Positions 34,176-46,784 of a DNA stretch of 64,000 nucleotides are shown piece by piece; position 1 is the first letter of the stretch, and every line of letters begins with the position of its first letter. The notes under the pieces are model-generated. The model made no database searches, was not told the DNA's origin, and saw only the letters and a list, made by a program, of their open reading frames with translations. Both the position numbers and the translations under genes were made by a program. This stretch comes from Sepioteuthis lessoniana (lineage: Eukaryota > Mollusca > Cephalopoda > Myopsida > Loliginidae). The stretch is from the NCBI GenBank assembly GCA_963585895.1, contig OY757911.1:58363629-58427628 (forward strand), given 5' to 3'.

Positions 34176-34734
34176 CTCGATATCTTTTTAGTCTTTTTTT
34201 TTATCTTCTTTTGCCAGTACGTTCAGGTTTTATTCCCTTGAGTTGTATCTTTTGTTTTAACTGTTCTGTCACTTTTCTTTGTTCGTTCCAACCTGTTCTA
34301 GCATTCTTTGTCTGTTTTATCGTTTTTGCTTGTTGTAGACTTCTTATCTGTGTTTCCAGTCGAATTTCCCTCCCAGGTTTTGAGTTTTTGTTCGTGTTTT
34401 TAAGGGAACGCCGTTTGTTTGGGTTTTTTTTTTCACAACCTACGTTCGTCTATAACAGTGATGTTTTTCGTTGAGATATGTGTTGATAATTCGTTAACTT
34501 TTACTGTTTCTGCCTTGAATGTTTTCAAGCCCTGGTTTCTAGGCGATGGTAATCTAGTCTTCTTTGCAAACATTATTCTCTTTAAGTTTTCTATTATTTT
34601 ATTATAACTATTCGGCAGCACCAGCTTATATGAAATACAAAAATGCACTTTTCGGTACTGCTTATCTCCTTTGGTGCGTACATTGTGAGTGGAAAAATAA
34701 CACCCAAAAGAGGAAACAAAATAAAGTCATAGAA

Positions 34735-34936
34735 TGCATATGATCACTATATTCCCTCAGCTTTGGTCTTGAGTAAAGACTAGGTAAAAGATTGTGGGAA
34801 AGCGAAATTAAAGCTAAAAATTGAATAATAATAATAATAGTTAAGATCGGCCAGAATACTGAAAAAAGTTCTTGGGACCTGAGGAGACTTGCCATCACAC
34901 CATCAGTTAACGCTGGTATAAAAATCTCACAATGAA

Positions 34937-34990
<54 letters not shown>

Positions 34991-35103
34991 CTATGGTAAG
35001 AATAAACAACAAAAAAGCATATGATATAGTCCCGCAAAGCTAGATTATAGACCGTGTGAAAATGTATAAGATATCCGGTAAAATCATAAAGTTTTTCAAA
35101 AAT

Positions 35104-35105
<2 letters not shown>
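34735..35105 (+). mobile_element. R2/R4-like LINE fragments around a (TA)n array
   Basis: Plus-strand 3'-end remnant at about 34,835-34,922 (KIGQNTEKSSWDLRRLAI-like), then (TA)n at 34,942-34,988, then an RT motif A remnant at 34,989-35,105 (NNKKAYDMVPQS). The last piece is nearly the reverse complement of 33,495-33,560 in the minus-strand copy, so the locus holds an inverted pair. Confidence 0.7.

Positions 35106-35106
<1 letters not shown>

Positions 35107-35133
<27 letters not shown>
35107..35133. repeat. (TA)n microsatellite
   Basis: About 13 TA units; another short (TA)n lies at 35,450-35,472. Confidence 0.93.
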
Positions 35134-35137
<4 letters not shown>

Positions 35138-35594
35138 CTAGAAGATTCAGCAGTTACTTCTGTACAGGATTTTAACAAAAGATAAAGGAAATGTCTTACG
35201 TTACATGACAAATAACGCCAAATAATACAAACGTAACTAACAATACTTCTAGCTTTTGTTCGCTATCAAATTACCACTTGTAACAAACAGGTGCAGACCC
35301 TATCGATTGCCGAATATTTACATGAAACTATTCTAAGAGCTGTTCGCAGATGCTATTTCACACTTTTATAAAGCATTGTTTTATCTATTGACAGGAATAA
35401 CTCAGTATTCAATGCTAAACATTTATTGTCAAGATCTCTCTTCCTCTCACTATATATATATATATATATATATCACTCAATCGACGGGACGAGTATGTTC
35501 AAGATGGTATTATCAACAATAAAATAAATGGCTACTTTCATAAACAGTAAAGAAGTTGATTTTGGGAAATGTATTATTGTTATAAATTATGATC

Positions 35595-36505
35595 GTAACC
35601 CCGAATATTAACCGCTGTGCCAAATACTCTGACAATGATAAGACCCGACCAACGAGTGCTCTATGATAGTATCCCCGAATATTAACCGCTGTGTCAAATA
35701 CTCTGACAATGGTAATACTCGACGAACGAGTGCTCTATGATAGTAACCCCTAATATTGACCACTGTGTCAAATACTCTATGTCTCTGCACAATGGTAAGA
35801 CTCGACCAACGAGTGCTCTATGATAGTAACCCCTAATATTAACCACTGTGTCAAATACTCCATGTCTCTGCACAATGGTAAGACCCGACCAACGAGTGCT
35901 CTATGACACTAAACTACATTTGCTGATAAGTTTTCAGTCCTGGCGGTTTGGGAAATGTGAAACACACCATAAGTCCCAGGTTTACTTTGACCTGGAGTTT
36001 TAGTACCAGTTAGTGTTTTATCTCTGGATAAAATTTTACAGTTCAATCATTTACAAAAGATTATCTTTATCATTTATTTGAAACCATATAGCTCAGTTCA
36101 AATTATTTTTATTATGTTGGAATTCTTGATAGAATCATCGTAATGCTTGAAACAGTTTTACTGTCTACAAATAAATGAGTAATATTAAATAGAATCATTC
36201 GTGTTATATAGCGATACTTGAAACCTTTTAACATTGTGCAAACAGATAAGTATATTGAATAGAGTTATTAGTGCTATATAACAGTACTCAGAGATGATAA
36301 TTTGATTATGCAAACAAATGATAAATATTAAATAGAATTATGGGTGTTAGTGAAATCGTTTCAAGAATTACTATCTTTATCCAAACAAACGATTGATATT
36401 ATATCGAATATTTTGTGTAAGATAAAAATGATTGAGACAATTTAACTGTGTGCAAACATATGAGTTCTAACAATTCGTTTAAAAATAATATTGCCAGCAA
36501 ACTTT
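35595..36505 (+). repeat. Family A-prime repeat with four tandem heads
   Basis: Four partial heads follow one another: CCCC(G/T)AATATTaACC cores at 35,599, 35,673, 35,747 and 35,830, with spacings of 74, 74 and 83 bp. Each has GACCAACGAGTGCTCTATGA-like sequence. The last continues into a normal head (GACACTAAACTA, CCTGGAGTTTTAGTACCAG) and then a body of about 70-bp units of the TGCAAACAAATGA, TTAAATAGAATTAT type, different from the body of ordinary A copies. No tail is visible before the D SINE at 36,531. Confidence 0.8.
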
Positions 36506-36530
36506 TGGCTTACAAATCATAAATATATAA

Positions 36531-36772
36531 GTAAAGTTGGTGACCGTAGTCGAGGGCGACCCGAAGGCTTCCTTTAGAATAGCTATTACACCAAGAGAGA
36601 GGCGCAGATCCTTTCCCAGGATTGCTTCACTTTATTCTTGATCCGTATGTATAATGCTGAATGTTAAGCAAGGAGGCATCAAGTACCCTTTTTGAGTCTT
36701 TGGAATGACCCGTCGACCAGGGAATGAACCCCGGTCTCCCGGGCCATTGGCAAACACTTTGCCCACGAGACA
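36531..36772 (-). repeat. Family D tRNA-headed SINE
   Basis: Minus strand: TGTTTGCCAATGGCCCGGGA, B-box GGGGTTCATTCCC, CTTGATGCCTCCTTGCTTAA, GGATCAAGAATAAAGTGAAG, then GAAGCCTTCGGGTCGCCCTC. Confidence 0.88.
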
Positions 36773-37124
36773 AATCATTAATTAATCCAGAAGTTTTAGT
36801 ATGCAATAAAATACCTACCTACATTGTGAATATTAAATAATAAATATTTGTAGACCAAGATTATCTCTTGAAATGATGTAAAACTTTAAATAAAATTATC
36901 CAGCCTGGTTACCGTATTACTCATAGGTAAATATTACTTTGATAAAACAATTATCCAACATAACCTTACAAGGATATTTAAAGTGGTGTTGGGTACAATC
37001 GAGTAGTTTGTTTATCTTGTTAAAGGCTTGAGCTTTCGAATAACGTTTTCCTCTCACATAGTAAAGCCACCACTTCGTGTGACAGGATCGCGTGAGTTTT
37101 TTAGATAGAAATTCTTGTAACCAT

Positions 37125-37190
37125 TTCACGGCCAAGATACAGTCGATGTATTCTACCAACCCAAGCAACTGGAGCAAACATTTCCTTCGG
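37125..37190 (-). repeat. Probable family A head remnant
   Basis: AGATACAGTCGATGTATTCT then CCAAGCAACTGGAGCAAAC resembles the end of family A heads with about 20 percent differences. Confidence 0.45.
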
Positions 37191-37441
37191 TCAAACAATA
37201 CAAAAACTTACTCACGACAAATTAACACCAAAGCATTTATTCTCGAAGCAACCTTAATATAAAGAATAGAGGAATTGCACTCAATAATAAGAGTACATCA
37301 CTGAGAAAATTGTGATGTAAAAACCTACGTTAAAGCTTTGTACCATGTGTGGTACGACACGCGGTTTGTTGGGGCAAAAGCCTTGCTTTCTTGTAGGGAA
37401 ATGCACGCATGAGTGCCGGCTTCTTGTTGTCCAGGTCAGAA

Positions 37442-37461
37442 CAGAGAGAGAGAGAGAGAGT
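37442..37461 (+). repeat. (GA)n microsatellite
   Basis: Ten GA units. Confidence 0.93.
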
Positions 37462-37796
37462 TTAAACTTCACCGCGCGTTTTATAATTATACTTTGATCG
37501 CGCCACCTAGCGGCCATTAATCGTAATATTTTGGAAAGCAAGAGATATAATCCCAATAGAGAGAAATACGAAAGCTGGCCTACTGTTCGTCGGGTCCTAT
37601 AAGTTTTTGCGCCGTGGATTTACTGACTGTGATAAAAAAAAAATATAATAATTGAAAATATGATGAGGACGAAGGATAACAACGTTCTTTCTTTTTTCTT
37701 TTACAGGCTAAAAAAAGGAAAAATATTTCATTTTATGGTTGTAAATCCGGAGTGTTCCAAAAATTTATTTCCTTATTTTTCGCTCCTTCCGATGTT

Positions 37797-37901
<105 letters not shown>

Positions 37902-38041
37902 ATTATGCGATATCTACAAAGACTATAAAAATGATCGCGCTATATCTATTTATTAGGGTTTTATTTTTATACTTTTGTTATAGTGTTTATATCACGTATA
38001 TATTTAAAGACTATTTTTTTACTGTATTATTAACATTTCAC

Positions 38042-38043
<2 letters not shown>

Positions 38044-38120
<77 letters not shown>
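38044..38120 (+). repeat. (GT)n microsatellite
   Basis: About 37 nearly uninterrupted GT units. Confidence 0.98.
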
Positions 38121-38744
38121 TATATTATATAACACCGTTACCAATGCTATTCCGTTGTAGATTTTGTTTCATACATTGTAATATCAGATAGTAAATTTGT
38201 AATTCTGTAGTATTATTTCAAACTAGACTTTGAAGCCGCTGAATCAGCTTGTTAAATTAGGAAAATGGAAGGAAATGACACGATATCTGACTTGATTCAG
38301 AAAAATTGGTTTAAGCGTTATAAGACAGGTAACTGCTCCTTCATATATAGACCAGAACCAGGCTACTATCATTGTGATTGTAATATTTCAAAAACCCACA
38401 CCAACATCAACCCAACTTCTGACTTCACATTAGAAAAATATTTACTCTTGGTATTATGTTCAACCTTTCTGTAAATACTTTCTGGGCCGGACACTTTTCT
38501 AGTGGATTTGTGTCCACTCACACAAATCTCTGATTAGCTTTCTGCCAACTATTTTCAGTAACCTTCTATTGTTGTTGATAAAAAGATCTCCACAGAAATA
38601 GTTTGGGGTTTTTTTTCTAAATGAACAGTGATAAACGACACATGTAGATTTGATAAAAAAAAACTTTAAAAATCTGACCACAGTTTATTCAAATCTTAAT
38701 CCCATCTATGAGTTGTTCACATATTATTCTTTCGGATTGGTTTC

Positions 38745-38960
38745 TTTGTTTAATAACATATCAATCTTCATGGGTTGTTCAATAGCCAGGTCATCTTAGT
38801 AAAAGTATAGTAGTAATGCTATTTAACCCATAGCTAGAGTAATAAGGAGTTCATAACTTTCCTAAGAGTATTTGTCCGAAAGTGAAAGTAATAGAGCGAA
38901 TGGAGTTCGAACTCACTACAAAGTCATAGTTCAGCAATTTTTCCAATACACTCTTAAAAG
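38745..38960 (-). repeat. Family C tRNA-headed SINE
   Basis: Minus strand: GAGTTCGAACTCC preceded by a diverged box region, TTCACTTTCGGACAAATACT, CCTTATTACTCTAGCTATGG, GTTAAATAGCATTACTACTA, then the tail region. Confidence 0.82.
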
Positions 38961-40255
38961 TTATTCTCATTCAGTAATACCGTGTTTTGAAATAACTCCT
39001 AAGAAACAAATACACAAAGATGAAAATATAAACATACAGTGAAAGCAATTCCCTAACTTCTTGGAATAATATAAACTGAGACCGGTTGACATGCTGTTAA
39101 AATCAACTGATCAATCAAATTTCCTGGTGAGTGTAATTAACTTAAAACCAGTCGTTCTCTCTGATATTCGCATTTATTCTTTTAAAAAAATCGCCATAAA
39201 AAACTTCCCAAGAAAAAAGAAACGTACCAAGAAAGAGTCCTGAACAAAAATAACAACCCAAAATTCTAAATATCAAATAAGTTTTGAAAAATTGTACAGT
39301 TTGCAGGGTTTATTTAGATGTTTCCTTGATGCCTCTTTTGTAACCATATCTATTTTCTATTTACATCTCCTCAATAAATTAATTAAATATGACCGACACT
39401 TTTTCTTGGTTTCACTGGATGCCGTGAAGAGGTTGATGGATTTTTAAAATGGTTTCGGTTTCAAGATTTGATTTTTTACAAAATTCACAATAGTTATTAT
39501 AAAAGTAATATTGAATCGTATAACACCCACAACAACATGTACCTGGCAATATTGAAACTGACTCAACAGGGGAAGATCCGATTCTCTAATATCAGAGTAG
39601 AATTGTGCAATGATAATACATTTATTCTAAATTAATTCATCAAAATATGTTACCATGGATAAGAATAGAAATTAAACTTTCAGACATTGTAGATAACTGA
39701 TGTAGATTTTCTTTCAAATAAAAGAAGATAAATAACTAAATGACTGATAAGCTGCAAGTTCACTCGATCAAAACTATTTAATTCGTTAAATCCATAATCA
39801 CTAAATTACTTATGATTTTTCCGAAAGACGTCTAATATGACGTAGATTGTAAGGATATCATGTCAAATCATTCACATTCATGGTTTACCAAAGGAAAATC
39901 GGTTTGGTTTGATTTGGTTTGGTTTGTAGGGTATTTAATATCAAATTCTATTCACTCGTATATATTAAATATATGATTTGTAAACACATTTTGTTGATAA
40001 CATTTTTAAACAAGGTATTTTTTCCTCAGTTAAATGGTTTCAAGTATTGCTATGTAACAATAACAATTTAACATCAGTCATTTCTTTTCACACATTTAAG
40101 TAGATATACATACATAGGTTATAAGTGAATAGTATGTAGATAATTTCATTTTTAATGAGTTAAAACCAATTTGTTTGAACACTAGTATTGATATTCTATC
40201 TACACCGCTAAATGGTTTCAATTATTTCCATCTATCACTACTAATTCTATTCATA

Positions 40256-40890
40256 GCCCAGTCGGCTGGGGCTGCAGAATACAACGACTGCATCTCTGCA
40301 GAGAGGTGAGACTCCCCTAACGAGTGTCTTGGGTATGACACTAAACAATCTGATAGTGAGGCCCCAGTAATGCTGGAGTTCGGGGGAATGCGGAGTACCC
40401 CTTTATTGCCATCGCTCTTATGTCTACTCTGCTCGGAATGGTAGCACCATATAGGTGCACGTGGAGTAATGGTTATCGTCGTAGGAATTGTACACGGCGA
40501 CACGAGTTCAAAACCTGGACGAGACTGATTGCATTTCACATAGCACTAATACCCTTGGGAAAGGTATGAATCCCATTATTCTCCCTCCAGCTATGGGTAA
40601 ATAGTTGATCAGACTAGGTTCTTCAGCCTTGGTGAGGCAACTAGTCTAGGAGAAGGAAAACTCTGAATTCAAACCTGTTAAACTTCGCTTAAAAATTGAC
40701 CTTGTGTCATATCCTGCCCGAGCGGAGGGGTTGGTAAATAGGACCATATAGGGTCCTATAAAAGGGTCAAATATAACTAAACTGTGTACGTATGATAAAC
40801 TGAATTGTTTGAAATAGAACTGTCTATATGTATAAAAAATAATTTGGCATTAAATAACGGTCAATGATTGATGTGCCATAAAGCTATACT
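40256..40890 (+). repeat. Family A repeat nested in A-prime and itself carrying a SINE B
   Basis: Head GCCCAGTCGGCTGGGGCTGC at 40,257, interrupted inside GTAGCACC-ATATAGG, resuming GGTCCTATAAAAGGGTCAAA, one body unit, and the tail TTTGGCATTAAATAACGG...GTGCCATAAAGC. Possible flanking duplication: AATTCTATTCATAG / AATTCAATTCAACATAG. Confidence 0.85.
40456..40742 (+). repeat. Family B SINE monomer with perfect target-site duplication
   Basis: A 287-bp full-length copy from TGCACGTGGAGTAATGG to GGGGTTGGTAAATAGG, with B-box GAGTTCAAAACC. It is flanked by ACCATATAGG at 40,446-40,455 and 40,743-40,752. Its similarity to the copies in the mariner suggests recent activity of this family. Confidence 0.95.
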
Positions 40891-41984
40891 AAACCAAACT
40901 AATTCAATTCAACATAGATCATTTATTTGCACTCAGTCAAGTGGTTACAAGTATTGCTATTTGAACACTAATTATTCTATGCAACACTATTCATTGATTT
41001 ACACACAATAAAATGGTTTCCTCGTACTATTATGTAGTACCAATAATTCAATTTAAGCACACAGTTAAAGCGTTTCAAGTATTCTTATCAACGCTAATTA
41101 TTCTATTCAATATTATTAATTCGTTTGTACACAGTTAAGTGATTTCAAGTATTCCACACTAATAGTTTTATTTGAACACAGTTAAATGGATCCAAGTATT
41201 GCTATGCATCTCTATCAATTTAATTAAACATCAGTTTTTAGTTTACCCAGAGTTAAATTGTCAAACAGTTCTAAATCTAACAATTCGTACGACATTTGTT
41301 TATATAGAGTTTAAATGGTCAAACAGTTCTTTCTGACCAAGAGATATGACCCTATCAAGTGCAACCACTCCGGGTCAGAGGAGACTAGGGAGCCATGGTA
41401 ATCAGGGAGTACTCCACATTCTCCAGAACTCTAGGACGGGCGCTTTACCATCGGATAGTTTCATATCATATCCAGGACACTCGATGACAGGATCTTGCCC
41501 CTCTAGAATGATGCAGACGGTTTATTCTACAGCTGCAGCCAACTGGGCTGGGAAAATTGGGATATCCGTCAACTTTTGATGAGTTACATGGTAACAGAAG
41601 GAAGGCACGATCCGTCACCACTCTCTGGTGATAATGATAAGTACCAAATAACCCCATTTTCATATTGGGCTGTTTGGACTCAATTTTACAATTGTCATGT
41701 CTATGCTATGATATACGTTTTTAAATTCATAGTTATGCTCGAACAAAAAATAAAAGCTACTGTGTTTTCTTAATTAAGATGACATTTTTAACATACTCGC
41801 AGGGATTTTTTTTAATGGCAATAGATTATGTTCTTTATTAAATATAACATTTAGCTGCACACAAAAATATTTTCAAAATGTATTTAATGATTAAACGTTG
41901 TTTAACTAGGCTATGTTTAAATCCATAAAGTTAACATATAAAGGGACATATTGAAAAGTATATCAACATATTGTGATATTAGGT

Positions 41985-42220
41985 AAGTAAAGTTAGCGAT
42001 TGGAGTCGAGGCCGACCTGAAGGCTCCCTTTTCAATGGCTACTACACCGAGGTGTAGGAGAGGATGCTACTCCTTTACCTGGATTGCTCCACTTTACCCT
42101 TGATACGTACCTTATAATGATGAGGTATCAAGTACCATTTTTTTAAGTCTTTGGCTTGACTCGACCTAGGATTGAACCCCGGTCTCCCGGACCATTGGCG
42201 AACACTCTACCCACTTAGTA
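41985..42220 (-). repeat. Family D tRNA-headed SINE
   Basis: Minus strand: AGTGGGTAGAGTGTTCGCCA, B-box GGGGTTCAATCC, TGATACCTCATCATTATAAG, GTAGTAGCCATTGAAAAGGG, then TCGGCCTCGACTCC. It ends about 60 bp before the RTE LINE. Confidence 0.9.
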
Positions 42221-42279
42221 GGAAGCCATAACTACGCTCTAAAAATATGTGACCACGGGCCTACGTGCGCATGCACACA

Positions 42280-44150
42280 CACCCACACACACACAAATAC
42301 ACATATATAAGTATCGGAAGAACCCAACAAACACAAATGCCCGAAAACTAGAAAAGGCACAATATCAATTAGCAGGAATATATCTAAAAGAACAGGCAGA
42401 ATACATACAAATTCAGATAGATAAGATTAGAGACTCGGTGGAAGATAGACAATCCAGGATTGCCTGGCAAACAATAAACGAAGTAAGTAGAAGGAAGAGC
42501 ACAGCCAAAGCAAAATTGAAAGCTGCAAGCCAACAAGAAAGAGTAAAACTGTGGGAACAGCATTTCAAAAATCTACTAGGAAACCCACCGAAAATAACGG
42601 ATGAACCGATCACCAGAATTACCAGTAAGCAATTAGACATTAAACTAGGTCTTTCACCAAAGAAGAACTCGACTCAGTTCTTAGAAGAATTAAAAATAGG
42701 AAAGCTGCAGGGCTAGACGAGATCCGCCCAGAAGTGTGGAAGACAAGACAATTCGACGATATACTGCTCCGGCAATGCAACGCAGTCTATAGTAAAAATA
42801 GAATAGAAAGATGGACGAAGGGATGCATCCTTCCTTTCCCTAAAAAAAGCCGACCTCGGATTAGCCAAGAACTACCGAGGGGTAACACTTACATCCATAG
42901 CAGCCAAAATCTACAATGCCCTACTACGAAACCGCATAGAACCCAAAATAGACAACATCCTTTGGAAAAACCAAAATGGCTTCCGGAGAAATAGATCCAC
43001 AACCTCACAAATACTGACCATCCGTAGAATTCTTGAAGGCGTTCGGGCAAAAAAACCTTCAGGCGACATTACTATTTGTCGACTTTACCAAGGCCTTCGA
43101 TTCGAAACACAGAGGGAAGATGGAGCAAATCCTACTAGCATACGGCCTACCAAAAGAAACCATAGCAGCAATAATGATTCTCTACAGAAACACCAAAGTG
43201 AAAGTAGGTTCACCAGATGGAGACACGGAATACTTCAACATTGTTGCAGGAGTACTACAAGGAGACACGCTAGCCCTGTACCTCTTTATCATCTGTCTAG
43301 ACTACGTGCTTAGAACTTCGATCGACAAAATCAGAGAAAATGGCTTCGAGCTGACGAAGAGAAGAAGCAAAAGATACCCCGCAAAAACAATCACGGATGC
43401 CGACTACGCTGATGACTTGGCGTTACTGGCGAATACGCCTAATCAAGCGGAGACACTACTGCATAGTCTGGAACGAGCCGCAGCTGGCATTTGCCTCCAT
43501 GTCAATGCACTCAAAACTGAATATATGTGTTACTAAGAACACTAGACGGAGCCTCTCTTAAACTAGTAGACAAATTCACCTACCTAGGAAGTAGCGTCTC
43601 ATCAACCGAAAAAGACATCGACACACGACTGACGAAGGCATGGACGGCTATCGATGGGCTCTCGATCATATGGAAATCAGACCTAACCGATAAAATGAAA
43701 CGCAGTTTCTTCCAGGCAGTGGTTGTGTCGATACTGTTATATGGATGCACTACATGGACACTAACTAAACGGCTGGAGAAGAAACTAGACGGAAACTACA
43801 CAAGAACGTTGAGAGCAGTATTGAGCAAGTCCTGGCGACAACACCCCACGAGACACCAACTATACAGATACTTGCCCCCCATCACGAAAACTATACAAGT
43901 TAGACGAACCAGACACGCGGGACACTGCTGGAGAAGCATAGACGAGCTCATAAGTGATGTACTCCTATGGACCCCCACATATGGCCAAGCAAAATCAGGA
44001 CGACCGGCTCGAACTTACATACAGCAACTATGTGGGGACACAGGATGTAAACCTGAAAACCTACCGGAGGCGATGAATGATAGGAAGAAGTGGCGAGAGA
44101 GGGTCAGGGATATCCGTGCTGGCGACACGACATGAAGATCATGATGATGA
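42280..44150 (+). mobile_element. RTE-type non-LTR retrotransposon, 5'-truncated, frameshifted
   Basis: Reverse transcriptase is readable in successive frames: QEDRVKLWEQHF-like linker (42,530-42,580), NYRGVTLTSIAAKIYNALL (about 42,870), QNGFRRNRSTTSQILTIRR, motif A FVDFTKAFD (about 43,075), motif B AGVLQGDTLALYLFIICLDY (43,250), the catalytic YADDLALLA box (about 43,403), then FTYLGSSVSS, TRHAGHCWRSIDELISDVLL and WRERVRDIRA ending at 44,135, with an (ATG)-type tail. At least four frameshifts (about 42,713, 42,845, 43,045, 43,533) break the ORF, and the N-terminal AP-endonuclease is absent. RTE affiliation rests on the C-terminal motifs and the short trinucleotide tail; it is moderately certain. 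Confidence 0.85.
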
Positions 44151-44227
44151 TATATATGTATATATATATACATATAGATGAAAAATAAAGCATTCAGATA
44201 GTAGCTTCATTCATAGTTGAATTATTA

Positions 44228-44294
44228 GCCAACATTAACTTTTCGGTTTTTACAATAAACCATCATCAGAGTTTTTAATATAATGTATCTTCTG

Positions 44295-44348
<54 letters not shown>

Positions 44349-44420
44349 GAAATGTCCTTTTTATTAGAAGATATTAGATGTCTTGATGATGGTTGAATAT
44401 AAAAACCGAAACTTTCAACA
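44228..44420. repeat. Inverted repeat centred on (TA)n, MITE-like
   Basis: The left arm (TTCGGTTTTTACAATAAACC, ATCATCAGAG..., ATCTTCTGAAT) and right arm (TTAGAAGATATTAGATGTCT, TGATGATGGTTGAATATAAA, AACCGAAACTTTC) are imperfect complements of about 65 bp around a (TA)n core at 44,299-44,344. Confidence 0.7.
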
Positions 44421-44503
44421 TTGGCAAATATTTCAACGATAAAACCTTGCTTCTTTTTTTTCATTTTTGTACATTTACATACCGTTGGATTTATTCCTAT
44501 TCT

Positions 44504-44507
<4 letters not shown>

Positions 44508-44565
<58 letters not shown>
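44508..44565. repeat. (TA)n microsatellite
   Basis: About 29 AT units; another short one lies at 44,758-44,778. Confidence 0.97.
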
Positions 44566-44569
<4 letters not shown>

Positions 44570-45317
44570 TCGTTTAAAAAGTCCTAAGCCTCACACAAAA
44601 AGACGTACCATCGCTGAAACTTTTTATAACAACACGCAAATACTTTTTATAAAATTAGAAAATTTAATTAAAATTTCTATCTTAATTTCTGTGTAGGTGA
44701 GACCTTTAGAAACAAAAATCTGGAAGAAGTGTAGACTATTTTGAATTAACAAAGCATGTATATATATATATATATATGGGGGTGTGTGGAGAGAAGATTC
44801 TTCTTGATGACGGAGGTTATAGCGTATTTCTCATTGGCCTGTATTTGGTGTTCGTATTCAAATAAAGGCAAGGATTCATATACTGACTTTTAAAAAAATG
44901 ACGATGAAGTGATTTGGAAAACAAGGACCATATGATATTACTATCCCAATGAATTTAGTCGACAGAGGTAAGTCCTATAAACATTCATATATTAAAATAT
45001 ATTTCTTCCTCCTCCTACCAAAGACTCTCCAAAAGAGAAAAACTTCCAGAAGCAGAAGTTCTTTACTTATAGATGGAGCGTTTCTGAAAGATTAGATATG
45101 TTCATTACTTGGCATCTTTTTGAACGCTCATATATATCCTTGTCGTTTATTATTTATTGATATCTGACAAGTCTTTCTGTGATCCTATTAATAAATAATA
45201 ATCTTTCCGGGAGATTTGAATTCTCGTCCTTTATTGTTTATTTTCGAACAAAGTTGTTTCTTTTAACCGTCTTTTAAAAGCGATCGGAGAATTGCAATAA
45301 AAAGAAAATAGAAATAA

Positions 45318-45449
45318 CATGGGGTAGCTATATGAGGATACGGGATGTTGTCCTGAAGACCTGCCTGGGGCGATAAACGATTGGGAGGAGTGGTGAGAGA
45401 GGGTCAGGGATATCCGTGCTACCAGCGCGACATGATGATGATGATGAAA
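45318..45449 (+). mobile_element. RTE LINE orphan 3' end
   Basis: It matches the last 110 bp of the RTE element 1.2 kb to the left (GGTCAGGGATATCCGTGCTA is shared exactly up to GTGCT), including the ORF end and an (ATG)n tail. A severely 5'-truncated copy. Confidence 0.88.
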
Positions 45450-46295
45450 GTCTAACCAAAAATTGAATAATAATGACAAAAACTTCATCGAAGAGATTCA
45501 TTCAACTAAAGTCTAAAATCTTAGACGTTGGTTCTCCTACTTCTAATCACAACTTTAGTTTGGTATTAATTTTTATACTCTTTCAAAAGCAGGAATAATC
45601 TATTTAAATGATTTAGATTTTTAGCCCTTTCATTTTTACCTCAGCTCTTAAAATGATGAATTATAAAGCGATCATTCTCATCTTCTCTTTCAATGAAATG
45701 CCCAAGTACCTGAAACTAAGATACCACCAGATGTCCACCTTGGTTGGTTTTGCTAAAATTATCTGCTTGGTCTCAAGGAGACTTCTTTCCAGCCAACACC
45801 TGATCCATCGCCTAAAAAGGGTTTACTGCCCGGCGCCTGACGCATCTCTCAAGGGAAATACCGACAAGTCCAAGCATTATATAAACAGTCACGCATGGGT
45901 CTTGATTCGAGCGTGCATCCACCGCCAACACCCACTCCAGCACCAAAAAAAAGCTTCATGTCAATTCTGACTCGGCCGGAAGTCGAAAAAAGATCAAAAT
46001 TTCAAAAACATAATTGAGTCTTGGATCAAAGTTTAAATAGACTTTATGCTGGATTCTTTTAGTGAATATTATGAATTCAAGTATAGAAAATAGCCAACCC
46101 AAACTTTTAATCTTTCAAAAAGTTAATCCTACTGTATTATGTTATAAAGCAAGGTACATACATTGGTAGTCTACAACATGGGTAAACATTAGCCTACTAG
46201 ATTCATATATAAGACCTGGGAGATATTTTTACAAATATTTTTGGGTGAGGAATGTGATCTCTCGCATATTGTCAAATAAGATAAGTAATATTTAC

Positions 46296-46513
46296 CAGAA
46301 TTAGATCTGTGTCTTGAAATGTTCGGATCGCTGCCATTTAAATTGATAGAAATTAATGATTCCTGAGTAGTGTTGTGAGGGCTGGAACTCTCGCTGCTTT
46401 CATCGGCCTCGAGGTAATCACCTGACATCAATTCTTGCATCTCGTGCAAACTTGAAATGACTCCCAAACTTCGCCTGTCTTTACTATTGTTGTTGTTATT
46501 ATTATTAGACATT
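46296..46513 (-). CDS. ENT/SLC29-like transporter, first coding exon (N-terminal cytoplasmic tail)
   Basis: Reading right to left, a pyrimidine-rich acceptor ending in TTTTTGCAG is followed by A-ATG, an open frame of 72 codons plus one base, and the donor TTCTG/gtaaat. The ATG at 46,512 is chosen because the exon opens one base before it and upstream sequence is intronic; an earlier start in a 5' exon cannot be excluded. The peptide starts MSNNNNNNNSKDRRSLG and is hydrophilic, rich in Ser, Glu and Asn, with no membrane segment. The seven-Asn run is coded by mixed AAT/AAC, a coding microsatellite. The single left-over G joins CG of the next exon to make Ala, which keeps the frame. An N-terminal tail this long is unusual: human ENT1 has only about ten residues before TM1. 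Assignment to the transporter rests on phase continuity and position, not on homology of this exon. Confidence 0.72.
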
Positions 46514-46784
46514 CTGCAAAAAGAAAAAAAAAAGACAAACATGTAATATTTGTATTCCCATTATATTGATCGGGACAATGGATCAAACGTTTTTTAATTT
46601 GATATCTTGATACGAGCTGCAGCCTAAAGATTTTAGAAGGGTTGCTTCTGATGGTATGATGGTTCGCGAGCTATACTAGCTAACCTGCACGAGTGAGTTC
46701 AAGTCTCAGTGGATGCTCCACTCCTACGACCCTATGCCACATCAAAGCAAAAAGCAATGTAAATTACAACAGATTTTATAGGGG

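Larger units (their letters stand above)
39898..41556 (-). repeat. Family A-prime repeat split by an inserted family A copy
   Basis: The tail (GGTTTGGTTTGATTTGGTTT) is at 39,900 and the head end (GCTGCAGCCAACTGGGC) at 41,556. In between lie body units of the ATGGTTTCAAGTATTGCTAT type at 40,010-40,250 and again at 40,900-41,290. The body is interrupted at about 40,256-40,890 by a plus-strand family A element. Without the insert the element is about 1.02 kb. Confidence 0.82.
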
